DNA of 53,904 nucleotides, taken from positions 1 through 53,904 of the forward strand of contig NZ_SMME01000856.1 of assembly GCF_009711465.1 (NCBI RefSeq). Reading direction: 5' to 3'. Source of the DNA: Parendozoicomonas verongulae (GTDB lineage Bacteria > Pseudomonadota > Gammaproteobacteria > Pseudomonadales > Endozoicomonadaceae). Position numbers and translations under genes: made by a program. The stretch's first letter is position 1, and every line of letters starts with the position of its first letter. The notes under the pieces were generated by a model that was not told the DNA's origin, searched no databases, and saw only the letters and a list, made by a program, of their open reading frames with translations. Below are positions 26,987 to 37,921 of the stretch, piece by piece.

Positions 26987-28357
26987 ATGTCTCTAACGCT
27001 CTCATCCTTTTACCAGGCTCTAACCGAGCTGCTTTCAGAAGATTGTTCCAGGCCATCACTGGTTGTAGGTTTCAGCGGCGGGGTGGATTCCACAGTTCTG
27101 TTACACCTTTGTAAAGAGCTTTTGGAGCGTGGGCAGATTCAGTCCCTGAGAGCGGTGCATGTTCATCACGGTTTGAGCGTACTGGCCGATGGCTGGGCTG
27201 CCCATGGGCAGGATATGTGCGCCCGCTGGAATATTCCACTGAACGTACACAGAGTTAATGTGTATGCGGAACGCAGTGTTGAAGAGAGTGCCCGCAACGC
27301 GCGCTATCAGGTGTTTGAAAACGAGCTGGCTGCGAATGAAATATTGCTGCAGGGACACCATCAGGACGATCAGGTGGAAACGGTGCTCTATCGCATTGTG
27401 AGGGGAACGGGAGTGGCTGGTTTGAAAGGTATTCCTGTTGTTCGTTCTTTGGGGAATGGGGTGCTGGCTCGTCCTCTCCTTGGCTTTCCACGTAAAGATA
27501 TCGAAGGTTATGCCCGGGGTAATCAGTTGGCCTGGATTGAAGATGACTCTAACAGGGATAACCGTTTTGATCGCAATTTTCTGAGAAATCAGGTGATCCC
27601 GGAGCTGGCACAACGCTGGCCGGGAATGAGTACCTCCGTGGTACGCTTGTCCGAATTAAGCGGTGAGACGGATGACATCGTCCGTGAAGTTGCTCTGCAG
27701 GATTATCGCCAGTGCGTGCAAGAAAAAGAACTGCCTGTATTGGGGGGGGTGCGGGTACTTGATATTCATAGGTTACAACAGCTTTCTCCTTCTCGCCGTA
27801 CTGTTTTGCTACGAGAGTGGCTTCACGGAGAAGGGCTGCTATCGCCATCCCGATTCACGTTACAGCAGATTGTTTGCGAGGTGGTACTGGCTCGGGAGGA
27901 TGGTGTACCAGCTGTGCGCTGGGCCGGTGGTGAGGTGCGGCGTTACAAAAACGGTTTGGTGGCTGGCCATCCACAAACGTCTCAGGCAACTTACTCAAAC
28001 ACACCATTTTCGGGGCAAACGGATACCTTGCCCGACCAGACACAGTTACGCTGTAACAGCGTTTCGGGCGAATGTCCTCCCATAACACGTGGCTGCTGTG
28101 TGATTCGCAAGGGTATTACCGGTCGTCTTTCTGCGCGCGCTTCTGTAAATGTCGATGCTTTCTCCCTTCCTGGCAGAAAGGGGCGTAAATCCTTGAAAAA
28201 ATGGTTAAATGAGCTGGCAGTACCTGCCTGGATTCGCGGTCAGCTTCCGGTGTTGCATGACGGCAATCAGCTCATTGCCATTCCTGGGCTGTTGGTTGCC
28301 GAAGGTTATCAAAGGGAAGATGGTAACCCGGGGGTGGAGCTTATCTGGCGCAGGTAG
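26987..28357 (+). CDS. tilS: tRNA(Ile)-lysidine synthase
   Basis: A 456-residue enzyme that changes C34 of the CAU-anticodon tRNA-Ile to lysidine using ATP and lysine, so the tRNA reads AUA and is charged with Ile. The PP-loop SGGVDS is at 30-35. HVHHGLS, GHHQDDQVETVLYRIVRGTG, and RPLLGFPRKDIEGYA with DDSNRDNRFDRNFLRN follow as in the family. The C-terminal domain includes PGRKGRKSLKKWLNE and PVLHDGNQLIAIPG. accA-tilS is a common gammaproteobacterial pair. The last 25 codons have been copied to 30433-30515. Confidence 0.97.
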   Translation: MSLTLSSFYQALTELLSEDCSRPSLVVGFSGGVDSTVLLHLCKELLERGQIQSLRAVHVHHGLSVLADGWAAHGQDMCARWNIPLNVHRVNVYAERSVEESARNARYQVFENELAANEILLQGHHQDDQVETVLYRIVRGTGVAGLKGIPVVRSLGNGVLARPLLGFPRKDIEGYARGNQLAWIEDDSNRDNRFDRNFLRNQVIPELAQRWPGMSTSVVRLSELSGETDDIVREVALQDYRQCVQEKELPVLGGVRVLDIHRLQQLSPSRRTVLLREWLHGEGLLSPSRFTLQQIVCEVVLAREDGVPAVRWAGGEVRRYKNGLVAGHPQTSQATYSNTPFSGQTDTLPDQTQLRCNSVSGECPPITRGCCVIRKGITGRLSARASVNVDAFSLPGRKGRKSLKKWLNELAVPAWIRGQLPVLHDGNQLIAIPGLLVAEGYQREDGNPGVELIWRR

Positions 28358-28405
28358 CATTTTTCAAATAACTTTATGCGGTCTGCTTACACGATGTCTA
28401 CACTT
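28281..28405 (+). repeat. Direct repeat, copy 1: tilS tail plus paralogue leader
   Basis: This stretch, from TTCCTGGGCTGTTGG in the last codons of tilS through the stop to ACACGATG-CTACACTT in the leader of the first paralogue, recurs with substitutions at 30433-30558. It marks the boundary of a tandem duplication. Confidence 0.85.
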
Positions 28406-28433
28406 GCCAGCTTTTCTAATGGGGTGTGGAGAG

Positions 28434-30419
28434 ATGCCAGTTTTTTCAGGAGAGCAACGTCTTGAGTTTACTACCGGAGCTATACCTGCAGTTTTGGCTT
28501 TGGCGGTCTCCCTTGGTGTATCGCAATGGAGCGGGGCTAATGTAGAGGCTGATCCGGAAGATGTTGTGGGAGAACCTGTTCTTCTCATGGAGGATCAAAG
28601 TCAGGAAGACGACAGTGAGGTTGAGACGGTGCGAAGCCCCCTGATTCTCAATGCGCGTTTGTTGAAGGGCTCGTCAGGTATTGCTCTTGAGTTTGCAGTT
28701 AACCCCTGGGCATCCGTTCAAAAAAGCAGTGCCCGGATTTGTAAAGGCCGCTCTGAATTGTGTTACCGCTACGATACGATTCCCAATAGGGAAACCTTGC
28801 CACTTGTTTCCCATATCAACCTTAAGTCCCGGGCTGATACGGTCAGTATGATTAAGGGGGAGGCGTTGTTTAATCGGGGCGGCACCCTTGAAGAGTTTAC
28901 CCTGCCGAGTGATATTCATGCTGACCAAAGCGGACATCTTGTTGGTGCTGTAGGAAAAGCTATGAAAGTTCTGGCTGCACAACAGCCGGAACTTGTATCA
29001 CGACTGGGGGATGATAATACGGCACTGATAGTATCAGATGCAGCGAATATCACATTCACGATTTATAGCTCTGATGGGAATGTTGAACCAATGGTGGAAG
29101 TGGTTATCCCTGCCAAAGGGGAGACTTTTGTGGAGTTTGTTTCGGAAGATCTGCAACAGCCCTTAGGAGGCAAGCCCAGCACTTCAGAAAATCAGTTGCC
29201 AAAAAAACTGAATATTGTTGGGCTCATGGTCAGCCGGAAAGGAGCTATTCCTGGCGCTATCCTCGGGTATCTGAAAGACATACTTCAGAGTATTGAATAC
29301 CGAGGCCTGAGAGGTCATTTCCTGAAATTGGGGATGGCTGGTGAGGGTGCCTGGGGCAGCATGGATGAGTACAGGCGTCGGGTTGCCCAGTTACTGGAAA
29401 GAACCTGGTATGAAACCCCCGATGTGATTACGGGGACTTTGGTGCCTAGCAGGCGCCCAGAGCATAAAGCACTGGTAAACAGATATGACGGTGAGGGGAG
29501 GGTAGATCTGCTACTTACCGATGTGGGTAACTCGGAAGAGGCGGAAGAGGCGGAAGAGGCCGTAGTGAGGATTTATAACTTAGTAAAGGCCATTGAAGCG
29601 GGGGAGGGAGTCTCTTTGGGGTTGACTGCAGATAATCTTTATCAAGTACGTTTTATTCTTCGTCCTGAAGTGGCCCGTGAGCTGCATGATCGCTCATCAG
29701 ATCAGTGGGTAGAATCTCTATCCGGTTGTTTTCTAAGTAAACTCAAGAGTGTTATTTCCCCCCCTATGGATTGGAAAGAGTTTATCGACAAGATCATTAT
29801 TGCAAAAAAAACACCTCAGTACGTTAAGGTAAAACACGAAGATTATGTTCGCGGTGATTCAATAAAAGAGTACATGTATGCAAACGCACGAGCATTTGCT
29901 GCTGGTGCTACTGTGAGCAGCACTATTGGAACGAGCGTAAGGGTTTATGACCGCTATCGTCGGGATGGCAAGCTACCCCACAGATATTCTAAGGCGGAAC
30001 TGGTGAAGCTTGCGGAATATTCTGCCCGCGATGGCCTTCGTGGTGGTATCAGTGGTACGGCCACTATGAATATTATGAAGTTTACAGGTGTTCCTGCACC
30101 TGTTGCCGGAGCGGCAGTTGCTGCAACGAACTCCCTTTATAACGCCTATCATGCGGGTGAACTTTCCTGGAATACAGCAGTACCCGTTACGGTACGTGCA
30201 GGTGCGGAATCCATGGCAGCAGCTGCTGGTGGCTGGGTTGGTGAAGCGGCCTTCAGGGTTCTTCCTTTTGGGCAGTCGGGGCCGATGAAAGTCAGCGGTG
30301 CTTTAGCGGGAAGTCTGGTAGGGCACTATATCTATCAAGTCGCTGTTGATCGATATAGTTCCTACCTGCCAGTGACAATGTCTGGAAAGCCCAAGCACAC
30401 AGTGCTTAAGCTGCACTAA
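28434..30419 (+). CDS. Tandem paralogue 1, unknown exported or membrane-active protein
   Basis: About 661 residues. The frame extends back into tilS, but homology with the third copy fixes the start at the ATG of MPVFSGEQ (28434), after GGAG. Residues 12-34 contain a hydrophobic stretch (IPAVLALAVSLGVSQW) that may be a signal sequence or anchor. An acidic linker follows, then a mixed alpha/beta domain to about 350 with SGHLVGAVGKAM, and EYRGLRGHFLKLGMAGEGAW. The centre (about 350-470) is variable. The C-terminal 190 residues are rich in Gly and Ala (GLRGGISGTATMNIMKFTG, GALAGSLVGHY) and could insert into a membrane. No family recognised. It is one of three neighbouring copies. Confidence 0.85.
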   Translation: MPVFSGEQRLEFTTGAIPAVLALAVSLGVSQWSGANVEADPEDVVGEPVLLMEDQSQEDDSEVETVRSPLILNARLLKGSSGIALEFAVNPWASVQKSSARICKGRSELCYRYDTIPNRETLPLVSHINLKSRADTVSMIKGEALFNRGGTLEEFTLPSDIHADQSGHLVGAVGKAMKVLAAQQPELVSRLGDDNTALIVSDAANITFTIYSSDGNVEPMVEVVIPAKGETFVEFVSEDLQQPLGGKPSTSENQLPKKLNIVGLMVSRKGAIPGAILGYLKDILQSIEYRGLRGHFLKLGMAGEGAWGSMDEYRRRVAQLLERTWYETPDVITGTLVPSRRPEHKALVNRYDGEGRVDLLLTDVGNSEEAEEAEEAVVRIYNLVKAIEAGEGVSLGLTADNLYQVRFILRPEVARELHDRSSDQWVESLSGCFLSKLKSVISPPMDWKEFIDKIIIAKKTPQYVKVKHEDYVRGDSIKEYMYANARAFAAGATVSSTIGTSVRVYDRYRRDGKLPHRYSKAELVKLAEYSARDGLRGGISGTATMNIMKFTGVPAPVAGAAVAATNSLYNAYHAGELSWNTAVPVTVRAGAESMAAAAGGWVGEAAFRVLPFGQSGPMKVSGALAGSLVGHYIYQVAVDRYSSYLPVTMSGKPKHTVLKLH

Positions 30420-30432
30420 CTCAATGATTCCC

Positions 30433-30558
30433 TTCCTGGGCTGTTGGTTGTCGAAGCTTCTCGAAGGGAAGATGGCTGCTTGAGGTGGAGCTTATCCGGC
30501 TCAGGTAGCATTTTTTTCAAACAACTTTCTGCGATCTACTTACACGATGACTACACTT
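30433..30558 (+). repeat. Direct repeat, copy 2: decayed tilS tail plus leader
   Basis: TTCCTGGGCTGTTGGTTG, then AAGGGAAGATGG, GTGGAGCTTATC and CAGGTAGCATTTTT reproduce the tilS 3' end with several changes and small indels. The leader up to CTACACTT follows. It has no role as a tilS end here, so it is a scar of tandem duplication. Confidence 0.85.
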
Positions 30559-30586
30559 CGCTCGGATTTTTGGGGAGTGTGATGCG

Positions 30587-32566
30587 ATGCAAGGTCTGAA
30601 AAGTAAAATGTGTATTGGAAGTGCAGCTTTTAAAGCGACCTCCAAAGCAGCGAGAACCGCACCAACTGTTGTAGCACTAGCCGTTTCTCTGGGGGGTATG
30701 CAGTTACGGGCTGATGAGCAAGTTCAGAGCAGTGACTATTGGACAGCCTCCTCCTGGGAGCAGAGCGAGTTTGAGAATGATGAACAGGACGATGCCCAGC
30801 AGAATCCTCTGGTTTTCAATGCTCGCCTGTTTAGCGGTCCAGCCAACATTGCGCTTGAGTTTACTATCGATCCATGGAAACAGGCTCCAGAAAGCAGCGC
30901 AGAGATTTCTGAACTCAGCTCAGGCCTGCGTTATCGTTATGATCTCATTCCTGAGATGGAAACCTTGCCTTTTATATCCCACGTGAACCTTGTATCCAAG
31001 GCGGATACGGTAAATGTTGTTCGAGGCAGCACATCCTATAACAACAGCGGTCAGCTGGAAGAGTTTACACTGCCATCTGGCTTTCATACCGGTCAAAGTG
31101 GTCATCTGGTGGGTGCTGTATCCAAGGCTATGGGTGTTTTGTCTGCATTAAAGCCAGATGTTCTTGCGTTGCTTGATAATGACAGCACTGCACTCGCTGT
31201 ATCCGGAAGTACTGGCATTGTCTTCACCATTTATGGTTCAGAAGAGCCTGTTCAGCCTCTGGTAGAAGTTGTTGTTCCTGCGCAGGGGGAGGCGACGGTA
31301 AAGGTTCTGGCGAAAGAGCTGGAGGTGCGTCTTCCATCGGAAAACCCCTCAGGCACTAAAGACTCTCCAAGAAGCCTCAATGTAATTGGTTTAATGGTAA
31401 ATCATAAAGGTGCCATTCCCAGGGCCGTTGTTCGTTATTTGAAGAAGTTGGTGAGTAGTGTTGAGTACCGTGGCCTGCGTTCTAATTTCCTGAAGTTGGG
31501 GGTGGCCGGCCAGGCATCCTGGCAGGTTTTGGATGAATACAAACGCAGAATTGCGGAAGATGTTCTTTGTGGCAGGTGGGTGAATAATCCGTCTAACCAT
31601 GTGGGTGAACTTTATGATGGTTCGATGTACACCTGTATTCATAAATATTCAGGTATTCACGATCGCTACGATATTATCCTCACGGACATTGATGATGCAG
31701 CGAAGGCAATGACTTCTATACATAACGCCTACAACACCATCAAATCGGGTAAAACTGAGAGGTCCGGTCTCTATCAGTGGAATATGAATCAGGCACACTT
31801 TGTTGTACGTTCTAAACTTTTGAGCAAGATGTATCGCCACGGTGTGGGACAGTACGATTATGTTATTGATTCAATAAATAATGCTCACTCGTCTTGGGGC
31901 TACACCTCAGCCATGAATGCAAAACAGGCACTGAACAGGGTGGTTGTTACAGAGGATAATGTCGGCAATCAAAGGTTGCATTTCAGTATGCAACCCCGTG
32001 GAGACTCCGTTAAAGAATATCTTCGTGCCAATACTAAAGCCTTTATGGCTGGCGCAGTTGTGAGTGGTACTATCAGCACCGGTGTAAGGATCTATGATCG
32101 GTATCGTCAGGACGGTAAGCTCCCTTACCAATATTCCAGTGCTGAGCTGATGGAGTTGAGCAAACACTCTGTAGTTGATGGCCTTCGTGGTGGTATCAGT
32201 GGTACGGCCACCATGAACTTGATGAAGTTCACTGGTGTCCCTGCACCTGTTGCTGGAGCTGCTGTTGCCGTTGCAAACTCTCTCTATAATGCTTATCAAG
32301 TAGGGGAGATGTCTTGGCGGACAGCCGCTCCTTTAACCTTACGGGCAGGTGCTGAATCTGTAGTTGCTGTCACTGGAGGTTGGGCTGGAGAAGTCGTGTC
32401 CAAGATGTTGCCCTACGGGCAAACCATGCCCATGAAGGTAGGTGGTGCGCTTGCGGGTAGTCTGGTTGGTCACTACACCTACCAGCTGGCTGTAGATCAC
32501 TGCAGCTCTTACTTGCCAGAAGCGATGAGTGGGAAGCCTAAAAATACGGTTCTGAAACTACGCTAA
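30587..32566 (+). CDS. Tandem paralogue 2, divergent copy
   Basis: A 659-residue homologue of the first and third copies over its whole length, but clearly more divergent. The N terminus is different and basic (MQGLKSKMCIGSAAFKATSK), followed by TVVALAVSLGGMQLRADEQ, which gives a better Sec-type signal with cleavage near LRA-DE. The conserved blocks HLVGAV-KAM, EYRGLR-NFLKLG and the Gly/Ala-rich C-terminal domain are kept. The centre (nt about 31640-32000) shares little with the other copies. GGGGAG precedes the ATG at 30587. The function is unknown; export is inferred from the N terminus. Confidence 0.85.
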   Translation: MQGLKSKMCIGSAAFKATSKAARTAPTVVALAVSLGGMQLRADEQVQSSDYWTASSWEQSEFENDEQDDAQQNPLVFNARLFSGPANIALEFTIDPWKQAPESSAEISELSSGLRYRYDLIPEMETLPFISHVNLVSKADTVNVVRGSTSYNNSGQLEEFTLPSGFHTGQSGHLVGAVSKAMGVLSALKPDVLALLDNDSTALAVSGSTGIVFTIYGSEEPVQPLVEVVVPAQGEATVKVLAKELEVRLPSENPSGTKDSPRSLNVIGLMVNHKGAIPRAVVRYLKKLVSSVEYRGLRSNFLKLGVAGQASWQVLDEYKRRIAEDVLCGRWVNNPSNHVGELYDGSMYTCIHKYSGIHDRYDIILTDIDDAAKAMTSIHNAYNTIKSGKTERSGLYQWNMNQAHFVVRSKLLSKMYRHGVGQYDYVIDSINNAHSSWGYTSAMNAKQALNRVVVTEDNVGNQRLHFSMQPRGDSVKEYLRANTKAFMAGAVVSGTISTGVRIYDRYRQDGKLPYQYSSAELMELSKHSVVDGLRGGISGTATMNLMKFTGVPAPVAGAAVAVANSLYNAYQVGEMSWRTAAPLTLRAGAESVVAVTGGWAGEVVSKMLPYGQTMPMKVGGALAGSLVGHYTYQLAVDHCSSYLPEAMSGKPKNTVLKLR

Positions 32567-32600
32567 TGATGTAGCTCTACTTTCAGAAGAGTTATGTGAT

Positions 32601-32645
32601 AACGGGTGGTGAGGCTGTTTGAATGTGGCTTCACTGCCCGTTTTT
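32601..32645 (+). terminator. Terminator after paralogue 2
   Basis: AACGGG-T-GGTGA pairs with TCACT-G-CCCGTT, an imperfect 12-bp stem with a T run behind it (CCCGTTTTTG), 35 bases after the stop. The third copy is therefore expressed from its own promoter in the following 170 bp. Confidence 0.75.
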
Positions 32646-32812
32646 GTGTGGGTGCTTCATGCTGGTTTGTCCATGATCTGGCGGAACAGTCTGTGTTTGA
32701 GGTGCGTTATGATATGCCTTTCATAGCGTGTTAATACTTTTTTTCAGTACAGCGCGGCAGCTTGTCCACACTATGACTACACTTCGCAATCTTTTAAAGG
32801 GAGTGTAGTGAG

Positions 32813-34780
32813 ATGTCTATTTTTAGAGGAAAGAAATATATTGAGGCTACTACCGGAGCTACCCCTGCAGTTTTGGCTTTGGCTGTCTCCCTTGGTGTGT
32901 CGCAATGGAGTGGGGCGAATGTAGAAAGAGATCTGGAAGATGTTGTGGGAGAACCTGCTCTTCTTGTGGAGGATCAAAGTCAGGAATACGACGGTAAGGC
33001 TGAGACGGTGCAAAGCCCCCTGATTTTCAATGCGCGCTTATTGAGTAGCTCATCAGGTATTGCTCTTGAGTTTGCGGTTAACCCCTGGGCATCAGTTCAA
33101 AAAAGCAGTGCTCAGATTTCTGAAATCTGCTCCGAGCTGTGTTACCGCTACGATACGATTCCCAACAGGGAAACCTTGCCACTTGTCTCTCATGTTAACT
33201 TTGTGTCCCGGGCTGATACGGTCAGTGTAATTAAGGGGGAGGCGTCGTTTAATAGAGGCGGCACCCTTGAAGAGTTTATCCTACCGAGTGATATCCAGGC
33301 TGACCAAGGTGGACATATGGTTGGAGCTGTAGGAAAAGCTATGGAAGTTCTGGCTGCACAGCAGCCGGAACTCATATCACGACTGGGGGCTGATAATACG
33401 GCACTGATGGTGTCAGATACCGCGCATATCACATTCACGATTTATAGCTCTGACGGGAATGTTGAGCCAATGGTGGAAGTAGTGATCCCTGCCAAGGGGG
33501 AGGCTTTCGTGGAGTTTGTTTCGGAAGATCTGCAACAGCCCTTAGCAGTCAAGCCCGGAACTTCAGAAAATCAGTTGCCACAAAAAATGAATATCGTTGG
33601 GCTCATGGTCAGCCGAAAAGGAGCTATTCCCGGCGCTATCCTCGGGTATCTGAAAGACATGCTTCAGAGTATTGAATACCGTGGCCTGAGAGGTCATTTC
33701 CTGAAATTGGGGATGGCTGGTGAGGGTGCCTGGGGCAGCATGGATGAGTACAGGCGTCGGGTTGCCCAGTTTCTGGAAAGAACCTGGTCTGAAACCCCGG
33801 ATGTGGTTGCGGGAACATTGGTGCGTAGTAGTCGTCCAGAGAATGAAGTACTGGTAAACAGATATGACGGTTTAGAGGGGAGGGTAGACCTGCTACTCAC
33901 CGATGTAGATAAAGAAGATGATGTCTTAGAGAAGATTTATCATGCCGTACAAGCTATCAAAGAGGGGGACGGAGCCTCTTTGGGTTTGACTTTAGATAAT
34001 CTTAGAGAGGTGCGTTTTGTTCTTCGCCCTGAAGTAGCTCGTGTACTGCTTGATCGCCCATCAGCTCAATGGGATAACACGCTGGGCCAATGTTATCTAT
34101 ATAATCTGAAAACTGCTTACGTCGGTATGGGATGGAAAGAGTTTATTGGCAAGGTCATTGTTGAAAAGAAAACACCTCAGTACGTTGAGATGAAACATGA
34201 AGCGTATCCGCGCGGTGATTCCATGAAAGAATACATGCGTGCGAACGCACGTGCATTTGCTGCTGGTGCTACTGTGAGCGGTACTATTGGAACGAGCGTG
34301 AGGGTTTATGATCGCTATCGTCAGGATGGTAAACTACCTCACAGATATTCTGAGGCTGAGCTGGTTAAGCTTGCGAAACATTCTGTCCGGGATGGTGTTC
34401 GAGGTGGTATCAGTGGTGCGGCTACTATGAATATTATGAAGTTTACGGGTACTCCTGCTCCTGTTGCCGGAGCGGCAGTTGCTGTAGCTAACTCCCTTTA
34501 TAACGCCTATCATGCAGGAGAACTTTCCTGGAAAACAGTAGCACCCGTTACAGTACGTGCAGGTGCGGAATCTATGGTGGCTGCTGCTGGCGGCTGGGTT
34601 GGTGAAGCAGCCTTCAGAAGGCTTCCTTTTGGAGAATTGATGCCGATGAAAGTCAGTGGTGCTTTAGCGGGCAGTCTGGTGGGGCTCCATACCTATCAAA
34701 TGGTTGTTGATCGATATAGTTCTTACCTGCCAGAGACAATCTCTGGAAAGCCCAGTCACACAGTGCTGAAGCTACGCTAA
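32813..34780 (+). CDS. Tandem paralogue 3, unknown exported or membrane-active protein
   Basis: A 655-residue protein nearly identical to the first copy over long stretches (TTGA-PAVLALAVSLGVSQWSGANVE, and GAIPGAILGYLKD) and different mainly in the centre. GGGAG lies ten bases before the ATG at 32813, which fixes the start of the family. The hydrophobic N terminus, mixed central domain and Gly/Ala-rich C terminus are as in copy 1. The residues around DKEDDVLEKIYHAVQAIKEG replace the EEA-repeat region of copy 1. Its leader keeps the ATGACTACACTTCGC element seen before copy 2. The last gene before the core block, it ends with the same CTCAATGATT as copy 1. Confidence 0.85.
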   Translation: MSIFRGKKYIEATTGATPAVLALAVSLGVSQWSGANVERDLEDVVGEPALLVEDQSQEYDGKAETVQSPLIFNARLLSSSSGIALEFAVNPWASVQKSSAQISEICSELCYRYDTIPNRETLPLVSHVNFVSRADTVSVIKGEASFNRGGTLEEFILPSDIQADQGGHMVGAVGKAMEVLAAQQPELISRLGADNTALMVSDTAHITFTIYSSDGNVEPMVEVVIPAKGEAFVEFVSEDLQQPLAVKPGTSENQLPQKMNIVGLMVSRKGAIPGAILGYLKDMLQSIEYRGLRGHFLKLGMAGEGAWGSMDEYRRRVAQFLERTWSETPDVVAGTLVRSSRPENEVLVNRYDGLEGRVDLLLTDVDKEDDVLEKIYHAVQAIKEGDGASLGLTLDNLREVRFVLRPEVARVLLDRPSAQWDNTLGQCYLYNLKTAYVGMGWKEFIGKVIVEKKTPQYVEMKHEAYPRGDSMKEYMRANARAFAAGATVSGTIGTSVRVYDRYRQDGKLPHRYSEAELVKLAKHSVRDGVRGGISGAATMNIMKFTGTPAPVAGAAVAVANSLYNAYHAGELSWKTVAPVTVRAGAESMVAAAGGWVGEAAFRRLPFGELMPMKVSGALAGSLVGLHTYQMVVDRYSSYLPETISGKPSHTVLKLR

Positions 34781-34803
34781 CTCAATGATTGTTGCAGTGG
34801 GAC

Positions 34804-34830
34804 GCAGACTGCTCTTGGCAGTCTGCTATT
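34804..34830 (+). terminator. Hairpin after paralogue 3
   Basis: GCAGACTGC and GCAGTCTGC form a perfect 9-bp stem with a 5-nt loop, followed by TATTTT, about 24 bases after the stop. The T run is interrupted, so termination may be partial. The pyrG promoter must lie in the next 150 bp. Confidence 0.65.
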
Positions 34831-34925
34831 TTGGGGAAGGTTGTTACCGACTTTTTTGTGAAAAAGCCTGCTTTTTATTGAGGCATTGGATGCTTTTTGG
34901 TATCCTGCAATCCCATCTTGATTAA

Positions 34926-37461
<2,536 letters not shown>

Positions 37462-37481
37462 GCATCGTTTACAGATATTTG

Positions 37482-37514
37482 AAAAGGGGAAGGTCGCAGG
37501 GCCTTCCCCTTTCT
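37482..37514 (+). terminator. Terminator after pyrG-kdsA
   Basis: AAAGGGGAAGG and CCTTCCCCTTT form an 11-bp stem around a short loop, followed by TTTCT, 22 bases after kdsA. It isolates pyrG-kdsA from ftsB at the place where eno normally sits. Confidence 0.82.
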
Positions 37515-37627
37515 GCTTAAGTGCCCAAACAATGACCTGGGTACTTAATTTCAGTAGCAGAAAAATCTGTTGTTATGTACTGTAACTAATCATTGTTTCT
37601 TGCCACTTCATTTGCACATTAAGGTAT

Positions 37628-37915
37628 ATGCGTCCGGTTACTTTTTCTCTGTTTCTACTGCTGTTGGCTCTCCAGTTTAAACTCTGGGTTGGTGAGGGTA
37701 GCCTTGCTCAGCTCTGGCAAGTACGCGGACAGGTGAAGGAGCAGCAACTGAAAAACAGTTTGATGCAGGCCCGCAATGATGCATTGGCCGCTGAGGTTGT
37801 TGCCCTGCAGAAAAAAGGCACACGACAGGCTGGCCTCGATGCACTGGAGGGTTTGGCACGCAATGAGCTGGGTATGGTGCGTAAAGATGAAACCTTTTTC
37901 TTTATGCCGGACTAA
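37628..37915 (+). CDS. ftsB: Cell division protein FtsB
   Basis: A 95-residue bitopic protein with a short N-terminal tail, one membrane helix (FSLFLLLLALQFKLWVG) and a periplasmic coiled coil (QVRGQVKEQQLKNSLMQARN). It ends LEGLARNELGMVRKDETFF, the conserved FtsB tail. It forms the FtsQBL complex that activates septal wall synthesis. An AAGG lies just upstream of the ATG. truD starts six bases after its stop, where ispD and ispF are expected. Confidence 0.93.
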   Translation: MRPVTFSLFLLLLALQFKLWVGEGSLAQLWQVRGQVKEQQLKNSLMQARNDALAAEVVALQKKGTRQAGLDALEGLARNELGMVRKDETFFFMPD

Positions 37916-37921
37916 TGTGAT

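Noticed and set aside
28209..28433. Upstream extension of paralogue 1 into tilS
   Set aside because: The frame is open but antisense to nothing and overlaps the tilS coding end; the homologous copies start at the Met equivalent to 28434, and a ribosome site lies there.
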